A stretch of DNA of 64,000 bases from Flammeovirgaceae bacterium 311 (GCA_000597885.1 CP004371.1:2806501-2870500), one strand, 5' to 3'. Numbered from the stretch's first letter, positions 25,840 to 34,415 are shown. The notes: a model not told the origin generated them from the letters alone. Program-made: numbers and translations.

Positions 25840-27204
25840 ATGTTAATTTTGCGATTCGCAGAAAAAAAGAGGAAAGAGCCGTTGAAAACCAAAGCTAAGA
25901 ATACCAGAAAGCATAAAGTAAATATTGTAACGCTGGGCTGCAGCAAAAACCTTGTTGATTCGGAGGTGCTGCTTACCCAGCTGCGTGGTAATAATGTAGA
26001 TGCTACCCACGAGGCAGAGAACGACGATGCCAATGTGGTAGTCATCAATACCTGCGGCTTTATTGATAACGCCAAACAGGAAAGTATTGATACAATTCTG
26101 CGCTATGTGGATGCCAAAGGCGAAGGCCTGGTAGAAAAGGTGTATGTAACCGGCTGCCTAAGCCAGCGCTATGCAGGAGAACTGGAAAAGGAAATTCCCG
26201 AAGTAGATTCCTGGTTTGGTACCCGCGACCTGCCCCGCCTGCTGAAAACCCTTAAGGCCGATTATAAGCATGAGCTGGTGGGCGAGCGCCTGCTTACTAC
26301 TCACAACCACTATGCTTACCTGAAAATAAGCGAAGGCTGCGACCGCCCCTGCTCCTTTTGCGCCATACCCCTGATGCGCGGGGGCCACACCAGCCGCCCC
26401 ATGGAAGAGCTGGTAAAAGAAGCCACTCACCTGGTAAAGGGCGGCACCAAAGAACTGCTGCTCATTGCCCAGGACTCCACCTACTATGGCCTGGACCTGT
26501 ACAAGAAACGTAACCTGGCAGAGCTGCTCAGCCGCCTGGCCGATGTAGATGGCGTTGACTGGATTCGCCTGCACTATGCCTTCCCGACAGGCTTCCCAAT
26601 GGATGTGCTGGATGTAATGCGCGAGCGCCCAAATATTTGCAAGTACCTGGATATACCGCTGCAGCACGGCAGCACAGAAGTGCTGAAGCAAATGCGCCGT
26701 GGTACCACCCGCCAGAAGCAGGAAGAGCTGATCTATACCATCCGCGATAAAGTGCCCGGTATTGCCATACGCACCACCTTTATAGCCGGACACCCCGGCG
26801 AAGGCAGAGCAGAGTTTGAAGAAATGCTCGATTTTGCAGAGCGTATGCGCTTTGAACGCCTGGGTGTATTCACCTATTCGCACGAAGAAAGCACCCACGC
26901 CTACGGCATGGAAGACAGCCTACCCGATAAGGAGAAGCAGCAGCGTGCTGATGAGCTGATGGAATTGCAGGAAAGTATTAGTGCAGAACTGAACCAGCAA
27001 AAATTAGGGAAGACCTATAAAGTACTGATCGATAAAAAGGAGAGCGGTTACTATGTTGGCCGTACCGAGCATGATTCGCCAGAGGTAGATAATGAAGTGC
27101 TGATAGATGCCAGCCAGCACTATTTACGCGTAGGCGATTTTGCTGATATTACCATCACAGATGCCTCCGAGTTTGACCTGTACGGAACGCCACAGCTTAA
27201 GTAG
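25840..27204 (+). CDS. rimO: Ribosomal protein S12 methylthiotransferase RimO
   Basis: A radical-SAM enzyme that adds a methylthio group to Asp of ribosomal protein S12. The UPF0004 domain holds three cysteines (VTLGCSKN, INTCGF, VTGCLSQ) for one [4Fe-4S] cluster; CDRPCSFC holds the radical-SAM cluster; a C-terminal TRAM domain follows. The ATG at 25840 gives 454 residues. A TAATTTTG promoter-like box at 25844-25851 lies inside that start, so the true start may be TTG 25879 (LKTKAKN), which has a purine-rich AGAGGAAAG stretch at suitable distance. The core enzyme is unaffected. Confidence 0.95.
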   Translation: MLILRFAEKKRKEPLKTKAKNTRKHKVNIVTLGCSKNLVDSEVLLTQLRGNNVDATHEAENDDANVVVINTCGFIDNAKQESIDTILRYVDAKGEGLVEKVYVTGCLSQRYAGELEKEIPEVDSWFGTRDLPRLLKTLKADYKHELVGERLLTTHNHYAYLKISEGCDRPCSFCAIPLMRGGHTSRPMEELVKEATHLVKGGTKELLLIAQDSTYYGLDLYKKRNLAELLSRLADVDGVDWIRLHYAFPTGFPMDVLDVMRERPNICKYLDIPLQHGSTEVLKQMRRGTTRQKQEELIYTIRDKVPGIAIRTTFIAGHPGEGRAEFEEMLDFAERMRFERLGVFTYSHEESTHAYGMEDSLPDKEKQQRADELMELQESISAELNQQKLGKTYKVLIDKKESGYYVGRTEHDSPEVDNEVLIDASQHYLRVGDFADITITDASEFDLYGTPQLK

Positions 27205-27223
27205 TTCTATAAAAAACACTTTA

Positions 27224-27251
27224 AAAGCCAGCCTAAGGGTTGGCTTTTTTT
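27224..27251 (+). terminator. Intrinsic terminator after rimO
   Basis: AAAGCCAGCC pairs with GGTTGGCTTT (one G-T pair) around TAAG, followed by a T run. Confidence 0.88.
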
Positions 27252-27766
27252 GCTTCAAATTTGCCTGGACCAGCAGATTCAACTGCTTTATCGCTCAAAA
27301 AGCGGCATTAATAATAAGAAGCTAATTTCTAAAACATGTAATATCCCATAAATTTTCCTTCGATGCTGTGATGTAATAAACTGCTTAGAAGATTAGCTAT
27401 CCTATATTTTCAAAAAATAGTAATACTATTCATAAGTATATTTGTATGCAGTTCAAACTTTACCTGAGGTTCCTGGGCATAATGGTTTATTTATCAGCTT
27501 TTTATAATTTTTAAATTTTTATTCTGTTGCAGAATACCAATTTTTTAGCTGATCAAGGGTGTTAATTGTTCCTGACTAGTTGATCCTGTAAACCTTCCAC
27601 AGGCCTTTTTAGAGAGAAAAATTTTTCCATAGTAGGTTCTTAACAGGATTAAGGGTTTTCCCCGATGCCTAAGGGTAAACCCTTACGTGAGGTAAGCAGG
27701 AGGATTGGTTTTTTAACCAGCGTCTAAACAATGACTTTTGTCATAGTTATCTCAACCCTCTCCCTT
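27252..27766. other. A/T-rich intergenic region with a palindrome upstream of the sensory genes
   Basis: About 500 bases carry no supported gene. Notable are the palindrome TAAGGGTAAACCCTTA (near 27669-27684), preceded by a second AAGGGTTT word (near 27652) that can pair with the same AAACCCTT, and an AGGAGG purine run near 27700. The region may hold the promoter and leader of the DUF6436-like gene, but no TAnnTTTG box is obvious. Confidence 0.5.
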
Positions 27767-28399
27767 ATGCGCAGAAAACTAATCCTTTCTGTTATGCTAT
27801 CCATTCTGCTACTAATGGTACTTACCATATTCTGGCAGCAGGAAATAAAGTATCTAAAGCCTACGCCCGTTCCTCATAATTACAAAGCCGTACCAGTTCA
27901 GGAGACAATAGACCTGCAGGAAGTAGTGGGTGGGGAACCGAAAAAACCTGTGCTGCTTCATTTCTTCAACCCTGACTGCCCCTGCTCCCGCTTTAACACC
28001 AGCCATTTTGTTTCGCTGGTAAAGGAGTATGAAAATGAAGCTAGTTTTTATGTAGTACTGCAATACAGCCAGGACAAAGTAGCGGCAGAAAAAATTATGG
28101 CGCCCTATGGTGTGAAGCTGCCCGTGCTACTGGACGAAAACGAAGTCCTGGCCCAAAAATGCGGAGTTTACTCAAGTACGCAGGCCGTTATCATAGATCG
28201 CAATCAGCGGCTGTTCTATCGGGGCAACTACAACAGGTCCAGGTACTGTACCGATAAGCAAACCAGCTATGCCCGTCTTGCCCTGGAAGCCCTTAGAGCC
28301 GGGGCATCACCACCTAATTTATCAGCATTGGCTACAACTGCCTATGGTTGTGAGCTCAGAGACAATACTCCCTCAAACCTGAACTTTCTTACCTTCTAA
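27767..28399 (+). CDS. DUF6436-like thioredoxin-fold membrane-anchored protein
   Basis: ATG 27767 gives a clean N-terminal anchor (RRKLILSVMLSILLLMVLTIF); ATG 27731 is an alternative. The rest has a thioredoxin-like fold with PVLLHFFNPDCPCSRFN, where the redox centre is CPC instead of CxxC, and a cis-proline region GVYSSTQAVIIDRNQ. Such proteins are placed in DUF6436 and are probably periplasmic thiol-disulfide factors. The gene ends seven bases before a large PAS/GAF sensor and is likely in one operon with it, which hints that redox state is sensed. Confidence 0.75.
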   Translation: MRRKLILSVMLSILLLMVLTIFWQQEIKYLKPTPVPHNYKAVPVQETIDLQEVVGGEPKKPVLLHFFNPDCPCSRFNTSHFVSLVKEYENEASFYVVLQYSQDKVAAEKIMAPYGVKLPVLLDENEVLAQKCGVYSSTQAVIIDRNQRLFYRGNYNRSRYCTDKQTSYARLALEALRAGASPPNLSALATTAYGCELRDNTPSNLNFLTF

Positions 28400-28406
28400 C
28401 CAAAGT

Positions 28407-31064
28407 ATGAACATTTCTATTGCAGAAACCACGGCTATCAAAAGCAACGGGTACAAAAAATTTCTTTCTGAACGCTACCAGGAAGCTGATCGTAATACAA
28501 GCTATTTTATTTACGGTTTCTTAATACTGGGTATTTTAATTGCATCCTTTTATGATACCTGGCTGTTTGCTTTTGGGGTAGGCGGAGCCTGTCTGGCAGC
28601 TTACCTTTTGTGCAAATTCCTGATTCCCGGCACGCTGCTTTCGCGCATGGTGATCAGCGCTGTATTTTCCATTTTCATGCTACAGTTTATCGGGCAGATG
28701 CATGGCATGTACGAGATGCACTTTTTCTTCTTTATCAACATTGCTATCCTGATCATTTACCAGGACTGGCGGATCATGTTGCCCTACACCCTGATTGCGG
28801 CCGCCCATCATGGCACTTTATTTGGGTTGCAAATGAATGGCTATGATGTAAAAGATTACATTATTAACCAGGATGCCATCAGCCATACAACCATAGGTTT
28901 CCACCTGGGCCTGGTAGCCCTGATGGGTGTGGTCTGCGGATGGTGGAGTATTGTGCTGCAAAAAAGAACCAGGCAGGATTACATAAATAAGTATACCCTG
29001 GAGAGCCAGCTGGTAAACATGCAGAACAATATTGCCTTTGCCAGCCAGATCAGCAAGGGCAACTTAAACGCCAGTTATGAACTGCACAATGAAGACAAGC
29101 TGGGTAAATCACTGGTAGAGATGCGCAGCAGCCTGCTTGAAGCCTCGGAAAAAGAAGAGCAGGAAAAGTTTAAAAATGTAGGTCTCGCTGAAATCAGCGA
29201 TATTCTTAGAAACAATACTACCCACCTGGAAGATTTAGCCAACCAGGTGCTTGCCAGGATTATAAAGTACATGAACATCAACCAGGGAGGCCTGTTCATT
29301 TTGCAAAAAGATGAGGACGGAAGCTACCTGGAACTCCTGTCCAGCTATGCCTACAACCGGAAAAAATACCTTATTAAAAAAATAGAAATAGGTGAAGGCT
29401 TATTAGGACAGGCTGCACTGGAAAAAGACACTGTTTATCTGACAGACATCCCGCAGGATTATATCAGTATTACCTCCGGCTTGGGTGAGGCCCGTCCAAA
29501 TTGTGTATTGATCGTTCCCATAAAATCTAATGAAGAAGTGGTGGGTGTTATGGAATTTGCTTCTTTCCAGGTATTTCAGCCCTACCAGATCAAGTTCCTT
29601 GAGAAAGTTTCCGAGACCATTGCTTCTACCATTATTTCCGTACAGGTAAACCAGCAAACCAAATTGTTACTGGAGAAATCGCAACAACAGGCCGAGGAGC
29701 TTAGGGCACAGGAAGAAGAAATGCGCCAGAACATGGAGGAGATGGAGGCCACCCAGGAGGAAATGCAACGCAAGGAAATTGAAATGAGGGGGCAGCTGTC
29801 GGCGATAGACAACACCCTGGCCACCATAGAATTTGATATTAAAGGTAGCGTGCATACCGCCAATGATGCCTTCCTGAAGCTGATAGGCTACTCACTGGAA
29901 GAAATCAGGGGAAAACACCACCGCATGTTTTGCGAAAAAGAGTTTACCGAATCTGATGAGTATGTAGAATTCTGGAAACAGCTACAGCAAGGTATTAGCT
30001 TCAAGAACGACTATAAGCGTATTACCAGGCAGGGCAAAGAATTGTGGCTGCACGCCACCTATACCCCGGTGTTTGATAGCAAAGGATATCCCTACAAGAT
30101 AATTAAACTGGCTTTCGATATCACCAATGAAAAGCAAAAGCAACTCGATCTGCAGGGACAGGTAGAGGCCATCAACAATTCAAGCGCTGTAATAGAATTT
30201 ACACCCGAGGGGAAAATCTTAAGAGCCAACTGGATATTCCAGGATTTGATGAAATATTCTGAAAACGAGCTTGCCGGCAAACACCACAAGATCTTTATCG
30301 AGGAAGCAGAAGCCACCACTGCAGAATACCGCGAACACTGGTTAAAACTACAAAGCGGAGAGTCTGTACAGGGTGAGTTTAAAAGAATAGATAAGGAAGG
30401 CAAAACCATCTGGATCAGGGGAATTTACGGTCCGGTACTAGATATGAATAATAAGGTAGTGAAGGTGGTAAAGCTGGCTCAGAACATAACAGCAGAAAAA
30501 CAGCTGCTAAACAAGGCCCAGCAGCAAATGGATACATTAGACCAGAAGGTGCGGGAAAATGAAGTAATGCAGAAAGATCTTGATGCTTACCTGAAAGCAT
30601 TAGATGCCGCTGCGCTCATGAGCGAAGCAGATATTTATGGCAACATTACTTATGTAAACGACCGTTTCTGCGAAGTTGCCAAATACAACCGTGAAGAAGT
30701 TATTGGAAAACCCCACAGCATATTGCGGCATCCCGATAACTCTAAAAAACTATTCAAAGAAATGTGGGCCACAATCAAATCCGGAAAAGTATTTAAAGGA
30801 CACTACCCGAACACTGCAAAAGACGGAAGCACTTATTGGGTAGATGCCACCATTGAGCCTGTGCTTGGGGAAGACGGTAAACCTGTAAAATACATTGGAA
30901 TCCGTTTTGACATTACCGAGCAGGTTAAACGGGAAGAGGAAATAGCATCCTTACTGCAGCAAGCCAATGAGCACCTGAAGGAAATTCAGCAAAGTGAAGA
31001 AGAGCTTCGCCAGAACATGGAAGAAATGTCTGCCACCCAGGAGGAGCTAAGCAGAAAAGAGTAG
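28407..31064 (+). CDS. Membrane-bound GAF/multi-PAS sensor protein without output domain
   Basis: This 885-residue protein has about six N-terminal membrane helices (residues 35-190) with histidine-rich turns (MYEMHFFFFINIAILI, LIAAAHHGTLFG). A HAMP-like linker, a GAF domain (about 260-415), a coiled coil (EEEMRQNMEEMEATQEEMQ) and three PAS domains follow; the third has the Aer-like pattern (DIYGNITYVNDRF, then GKPHSILRHPDN). It ends in a second coiled coil. No kinase, cyclase or chemotaxis signalling domain is present. Beyond the TAG stop the same frame continues as ETLSIKEELDARVGK to TAA at 31151, so the stop may be recent. It probably signals through partner proteins. Confidence 0.85.
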   Translation: MNISIAETTAIKSNGYKKFLSERYQEADRNTSYFIYGFLILGILIASFYDTWLFAFGVGGACLAAYLLCKFLIPGTLLSRMVISAVFSIFMLQFIGQMHGMYEMHFFFFINIAILIIYQDWRIMLPYTLIAAAHHGTLFGLQMNGYDVKDYIINQDAISHTTIGFHLGLVALMGVVCGWWSIVLQKRTRQDYINKYTLESQLVNMQNNIAFASQISKGNLNASYELHNEDKLGKSLVEMRSSLLEASEKEEQEKFKNVGLAEISDILRNNTTHLEDLANQVLARIIKYMNINQGGLFILQKDEDGSYLELLSSYAYNRKKYLIKKIEIGEGLLGQAALEKDTVYLTDIPQDYISITSGLGEARPNCVLIVPIKSNEEVVGVMEFASFQVFQPYQIKFLEKVSETIASTIISVQVNQQTKLLLEKSQQQAEELRAQEEEMRQNMEEMEATQEEMQRKEIEMRGQLSAIDNTLATIEFDIKGSVHTANDAFLKLIGYSLEEIRGKHHRMFCEKEFTESDEYVEFWKQLQQGISFKNDYKRITRQGKELWLHATYTPVFDSKGYPYKIIKLAFDITNEKQKQLDLQGQVEAINNSSAVIEFTPEGKILRANWIFQDLMKYSENELAGKHHKIFIEEAEATTAEYREHWLKLQSGESVQGEFKRIDKEGKTIWIRGIYGPVLDMNNKVVKVVKLAQNITAEKQLLNKAQQQMDTLDQKVRENEVMQKDLDAYLKALDAAALMSEADIYGNITYVNDRFCEVAKYNREEVIGKPHSILRHPDNSKKLFKEMWATIKSGKVFKGHYPNTAKDGSTYWVDATIEPVLGEDGKPVKYIGIRFDITEQVKREEEIASLLQQANEHLKEIQQSEEELRQNMEEMSATQEELSRKE

Positions 31065-31203
31065 GAGACGCTCTCCATAAAAGAAGAACTTGATGCCCGG
31101 GTAGGCAAAATGGCAGCAAAAGAGCTTGACAACACCAGCCAGCCCGGGTAAGGCAGCAGCAAGGATTAACAAAAACAAAAGAAGGCACAATAACCTGATC
31201 TTA

Positions 31204-31416
31204 ATGGATAATAAGTCTGAAGCCATGACTGAGCTGATTAAAAGGCTCAAAGCGCTGAACAACCACTTAAGCCTGCACATTGAAAAGAGCCGGAAAGAGC
31301 TGCAGCTATACAGCCAGGAGTTAAAGCAATACCAAAATAATACCGCTGCGCCCTCCCGAAATGGAAAAGCTGATGTACAAAAGGTTGCCCTCCTGTGGCA
31401 GGAACATTTAAACTAA
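31204..31416 (+). CDS. Small coiled-coil hypothetical protein
   Basis: A 70-residue protein from ATG 31204, mostly one helix with heptad-like Leu spacing (TELIKRLKALNNHLSLHIEKS). An in-frame start further upstream would add a poorly protein-like, basic extension that overlaps the in-frame continuation of the sensor gene. It is downstream of the large PAS protein and may be its companion. I do not recognise the family. Confidence 0.5.
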   Translation: MDNKSEAMTELIKRLKALNNHLSLHIEKSRKELQLYSQELKQYQNNTAAPSRNGKADVQKVALLWQEHLN

Positions 31417-31505
31417 AAAAGCTTAAAGGTCAAAAGCTGCACTTCTGCGGAAACTTTATAAAGCTAAAATTTAACATCTCTGCTCCAATCTGTTATATGA
31501 TGTAC

Positions 31506-31538
31506 AGGCACTCTGCAGATAGCGGGGTGCCTTTTTTT
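31506..31538 (+). terminator. Probable intrinsic terminator
   Basis: AGGCAC and GTGCCT pair around a 15-base loop and are followed by seven T. It closes the DUF6436/PAS operon before the next kinase gene. Confidence 0.65.
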
Positions 31539-31640
31539 ATGCCTGAACACCCGTCCCCGCATATCTAAAGGCAATGTTTGTTATTCAGATATTTAGATCT
31601 TTAAGTGTATATTTCAGCCAATATCACGCAGAGATTTAAG

Positions 31641-33164
31641 ATGAATTCTTTATTCGATACGCTGGATTCAGGCTTCATGCCTCATGGCCATTGTTACTAT
31701 TGGGAGCCTTACATCATGTGGTCGCATGCGATTTCAGATAGTATTATTGCCCTGGCATACCTCACGATCCCCTTGAGCCTGATCAAGATTGTACGCAGCC
31801 GCAAGGAAGATGACTTTGCCTATATGTGGATGCTCCTGCTCTTTGCTGTGTTTATCCTGGGCTGCGGCGCTACCCATATCATGGATGTTGTTAACATCTG
31901 GGAGCCCTGGTACAGAACAGACTCTGCCATACGCATTATTACTGCCCTGGCCTCTATCGGCACGGCAGTACTACTGGTACGCATTACTCCACAGCTTATT
32001 ATGGTACCCAGCGGGCGCCGCTGGAAAGAACTGAATGAAGAGCTAAAATCACTCAATGAGCAGCTGGAGCAAAATGTACAAACCCGTACCGAAGAACTGG
32101 AAAAGCTTGCAGCACGGTATAAGTTTTTGTCAGATGCAATTCCACAAATTATCTGGACGGCAAATCCCATCGGCAAAACAGAGTACCTGAATAAAACGTG
32201 GTTTACCTACACTGGACAAAAAGAAGAGGAATCAACTGCCAGTAACTGGAACAGTCGCGTTCATCCCGAAGACCTGGTACCGGCCAGAGCAGCCTGGCAG
32301 GAATCAGTGGAAAAAGGAGTTCCGTTTGAGGCTAAAATACGTATTGCGAGTAAATCTGGCGAATATTGCTGGCACCTGAGCCGGGCATTGCCTATGACAA
32401 ACAGCCAGGGCCAGATAGAAAACTGGTTTGGCACAGCTACCAATATACATGATCAGGTAACAAAAAACCAACAGCTGGAACGTACCAATGAGGAGCTCGA
32501 TAATTTTGTGTATACGGCCTCTCATGACCTTAAAACCCCGATCCTGAATATCGATGGCTTGCTACAGCTGATGAAAGCTAAAATACCGGCAAATGAAAAT
32601 AAAGATCTGCAGAACATCTATGCGCGCATTGATAAATCGGTAAACCAACTGAGAGAAACTATTCACGACCTGGCAGATATTACCCGCATACAGCGCGAAC
32701 CTGCAGAGGAATCTCACTGGATTAACCTGCCGGAGCTGATAGAAGAATTCAAGGTAAACCACCAGTTATTATACGAGAGTACGGCAGCCACCCTGGATGC
32801 GGACCTGGAAGAAGTAGAGATATGCTGCATCTCCCGAAAGCACATGCGCAGCCTGCTGGATAACCTGCTTAGCAATGCCCTGAAATACCGCCATCCCGAG
32901 CGTCCGCCACATGTACAGGTTAAAAGCGAGCTGGAAGACCAATACTATAAAATTTCCATCCATGACAATGGCATAGGTATTGCCCCTGAGCATCAGCCAA
33001 AGGTTTTTGATATGTTTAAGCGCTTTCACAGCCAAGCCCCCGGTACAGGTGTAGGTTTATATATTGTAAAGAAGATCATTGAAAAGTACGATGGCCGCAT
33101 AAGCCTACAAAGTGCCCCCGAGATTGGCACTACCTTTACCGTATGGCTAAAGCAGAAAGGTTAA
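31641..33164 (+). CDS. Histidine kinase with ethylene-receptor-like N-terminal domain
   Basis: From ATG 31641 the protein has 507 residues. Three N-terminal membrane helices (about 25-115) match the ethylene-binding domain of plant ETR1: ISDSIIALAYLTIPL and FILGCGATHIMDVVNIW. The residues equivalent to ETR1 Asp25, Tyr32, Ile35, Pro36 and the copper ligands Cys65 and His69 are Asp33, Tyr40, Ile43, Pro44, Cys75 and His79. A coiled coil, a PAS domain (about 160-280), a HisKA helix with His295 (ASHDLKTP) and a complete HATPase domain (N box, HDNGIGI, GTGVGLYIV) follow. A GTG 36 bases upstream is a less likely start. No response regulator is adjacent. Confidence 0.9.
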   Translation: MNSLFDTLDSGFMPHGHCYYWEPYIMWSHAISDSIIALAYLTIPLSLIKIVRSRKEDDFAYMWMLLLFAVFILGCGATHIMDVVNIWEPWYRTDSAIRIITALASIGTAVLLVRITPQLIMVPSGRRWKELNEELKSLNEQLEQNVQTRTEELEKLAARYKFLSDAIPQIIWTANPIGKTEYLNKTWFTYTGQKEEESTASNWNSRVHPEDLVPARAAWQESVEKGVPFEAKIRIASKSGEYCWHLSRALPMTNSQGQIENWFGTATNIHDQVTKNQQLERTNEELDNFVYTASHDLKTPILNIDGLLQLMKAKIPANENKDLQNIYARIDKSVNQLRETIHDLADITRIQREPAEESHWINLPELIEEFKVNHQLLYESTAATLDADLEEVEICCISRKHMRSLLDNLLSNALKYRHPERPPHVQVKSELEDQYYKISIHDNGIGIAPEHQPKVFDMFKRFHSQAPGTGVGLYIVKKIIEKYDGRISLQSAPEIGTTFTVWLKQKG

Positions 33165-33204
33165 ATCTGGCTGCTTCCTATTGTCATAAACATTTCAACT
33201 ACTG

Positions 33205-33230
33205 GCACAGGACAATCCTGTGCTTTTTTT
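33205..33230 (+). terminator. Intrinsic terminator after the ethylene-receptor-like kinase
   Basis: GCACAGGA pairs with TCCTGTGC around a 3-base loop, with seven T after it. Confidence 0.88.
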
Positions 33231-33322
33231 ATGGATGTTCTGCCGGCTCTGGTACTCCCTCCTTTGTAAGAACAGAAATTTATTTCTATCGCTCCCTTTG
33301 AGTTTACCAACAAATTTATGTT

Positions 33323-33345
33323 ACTTTGAAGTACAAAGTACTTTA
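33323..33345 (+). promoter_or_regulatory. Operator-like palindrome at the start of the regulator operon
   Basis: ACTTTG and CAAAGT are inverted around five bases, then ACTTTA follows, ending one base before the ATG at 33347. The 23-base stretch differs at one base from 34393-34415, ahead of the DUF4173 gene. The left half (TTACTTTG) is one base off the -7 consensus TAnnTTTG, and TTTG at 33297 lies 20 bases further upstream as a possible -33. A bound protein would block transcription start. Confidence 0.7.
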
Positions 33346-33346
33346 C

Positions 33347-33976
33347 ATGAGCAAAACTGAAACCTACTTAAACGATCTGGCAGAGATCCGCTCCATGATG
33401 GAGCGCTCCAGCCGGTTCATTTCCCTCTCGGGGCTATCTGGTGTAGCAATGGGTATTTATGCACTGGCGGGTGCCGGTGCTGCCTGGTACCTGATGAACC
33501 AGGAGGGTATGCAGCTGGAGCATGGTCTGGCACGGGGTGCCGCCGGCGCAACACTTAGCCTGCAGCTCCTGTTCATTGGCCTGGTGGTGCTGCTGCTGGC
33601 GCTGGTTACCGGCTTGTGGTTAACCATTCGCAAAAGCAAAAAAACAGGACAGTCAATCTGGGATAAAACAGCCCGCAAGCTGCTGGTGAGTATGCTTATT
33701 CCGCTGGTAACAGGTGGTATCCTGTGCCTGATCTTTATGGCCCGGGGATTTGTAAGTGTTGTGGCCCCGCTCACCCTGATCTTCTATGGCCTGGCGCTGG
33801 TAAATGGCAGCAAATACACCCTTAGTGATATTCACACACTGGGGCTGCTGGAAATAGGACTGGGCCTGCTGGCTGCCATCTTCCTGGGCTATGGGCTTTT
33901 CTTTTGGGCAATTGGTTTCGGTGTTTTACATATTACTTATGGCTTCCTGATGTACCGGAAATACGAACGTGGATAA
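33347..33976 (+). CDS. Small hypothetical membrane protein of the XrtN-region regulator operon
   Basis: From ATG 33347 the product has 209 residues: a charged N-terminal helix (YLNDLAEIRSMMERSSRF) and about five or six membrane helices. I do not know its molecular role. Its frame overlaps the following winged-helix gene by eight bases, a pattern typical for a membrane partner that modulates a regulator. The operator-like motif lies directly ahead of its start. Together they are probably one autoregulated unit. Confidence 0.75.
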   Translation: MSKTETYLNDLAEIRSMMERSSRFISLSGLSGVAMGIYALAGAGAAWYLMNQEGMQLEHGLARGAAGATLSLQLLFIGLVVLLLALVTGLWLTIRKSKKTGQSIWDKTARKLLVSMLIPLVTGGILCLIFMARGFVSVVAPLTLIFYGLALVNGSKYTLSDIHTLGLLEIGLGLLAAIFLGYGLFFWAIGFGVLHITYGFLMYRKYERG

Positions 33977-34268
33977 TCTGCTAAAAAACTTAAATAAAGC
34001 CTTTGAGAGCAAGGTAAGGCTGGGGGTAATGTCACTGCTGATGATCCATGACGAACTGGAATTTACCCGCCTCAGGGAGCTGCTGCAGGTTACCGACGGC
34101 AATCTTGCCAGCCACTCCAGAGCGCTGGAAACAGCTGGCTATATCCAGGTGGAAAAAAGTTTTGTAGGCCGTAAACCAAATACCACCTACAAGGCAACCA
34201 GGGAAGGCAGCAAAGCTTTTCAGGAGCACCTGGGTGCCCTGGAAAACCTGATCAGGCATGGGAGGTGA
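33969..34268 (+). CDS. Winged-helix transcriptional regulator (HTH_34 / ArsR-MarR-like)
   Basis: A 99-residue one-domain DNA-binding protein starting at GTG 33969, inside the end of the preceding gene. The helix-turn-helix is LEFTRLRELLQVTDGNLASH, followed by the wing (VGRKPNTTYKATREGSKAF). There is no effector domain, so sensing may depend on the membrane protein encoded with it. A shared palindrome precedes this operon and the DUF4173-exosortase operon 147 bases downstream. I infer it represses both. Repeat B copy 1 begins at its stop codon. Confidence 0.88.
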   Translation: MDNLLKNLNKAFESKVRLGVMSLLMIHDELEFTRLRELLQVTDGNLASHSRALETAGYIQVEKSFVGRKPNTTYKATREGSKAFQEHLGALENLIRHGR

Positions 34269-34304
34269 ATGTGCTAATGTGCTAATTGATCAATGTGCTA
34301 ATCA
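34264..34304. repeat. GTGCTAAT repeat cluster B, copy 1
   Basis: Three near-identical GTGCTAAT words lie in AATGTGCTAATGTGCTAATT, a TGATCA palindrome and AATGTGCTAATCAC. They start in the regulator's stop codon region and end before the DUF4173 promoter. Similar words in both orientations occur at 45899-45998. Confidence 0.65.
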
Positions 34305-34392
34305 CATGCGCCTGTAGCATTAAACCTATAAACCGCATCGGCGGACCGCTAATTCACTCATAAAAAAACTACTTCTCTTTTTTTGCTAATGA

Positions 34393-34415
34393 ACTTTGAA
34401 ATACAAAGTACTTTA
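34393..34415 (+). promoter_or_regulatory. Operator-like palindrome at the start of the exosortase operon
   Basis: The same motif as at 33323-33345: ACTTTG, AAATA, CAAAGT, then ACTTTA, whose final A is the first base of the DUF4173 start codon. GAACTTTG is one base off the -7 consensus. The identical placement relative to two start codons supports a common regulator. Confidence 0.7.

Noticed and set aside
26158-26898. 246-codon open frame antisense to rimO
   Set aside because: It is fully within rimO and has no family character; rimO motifs are intact on the other strand.
34264-34304. Evenly spaced GTGCTAAT words as a possible CRISPR array
   Set aside because: The words are 8 bases, unevenly spaced, with no 25-40 base repeats or spacers, and no cas genes are present.
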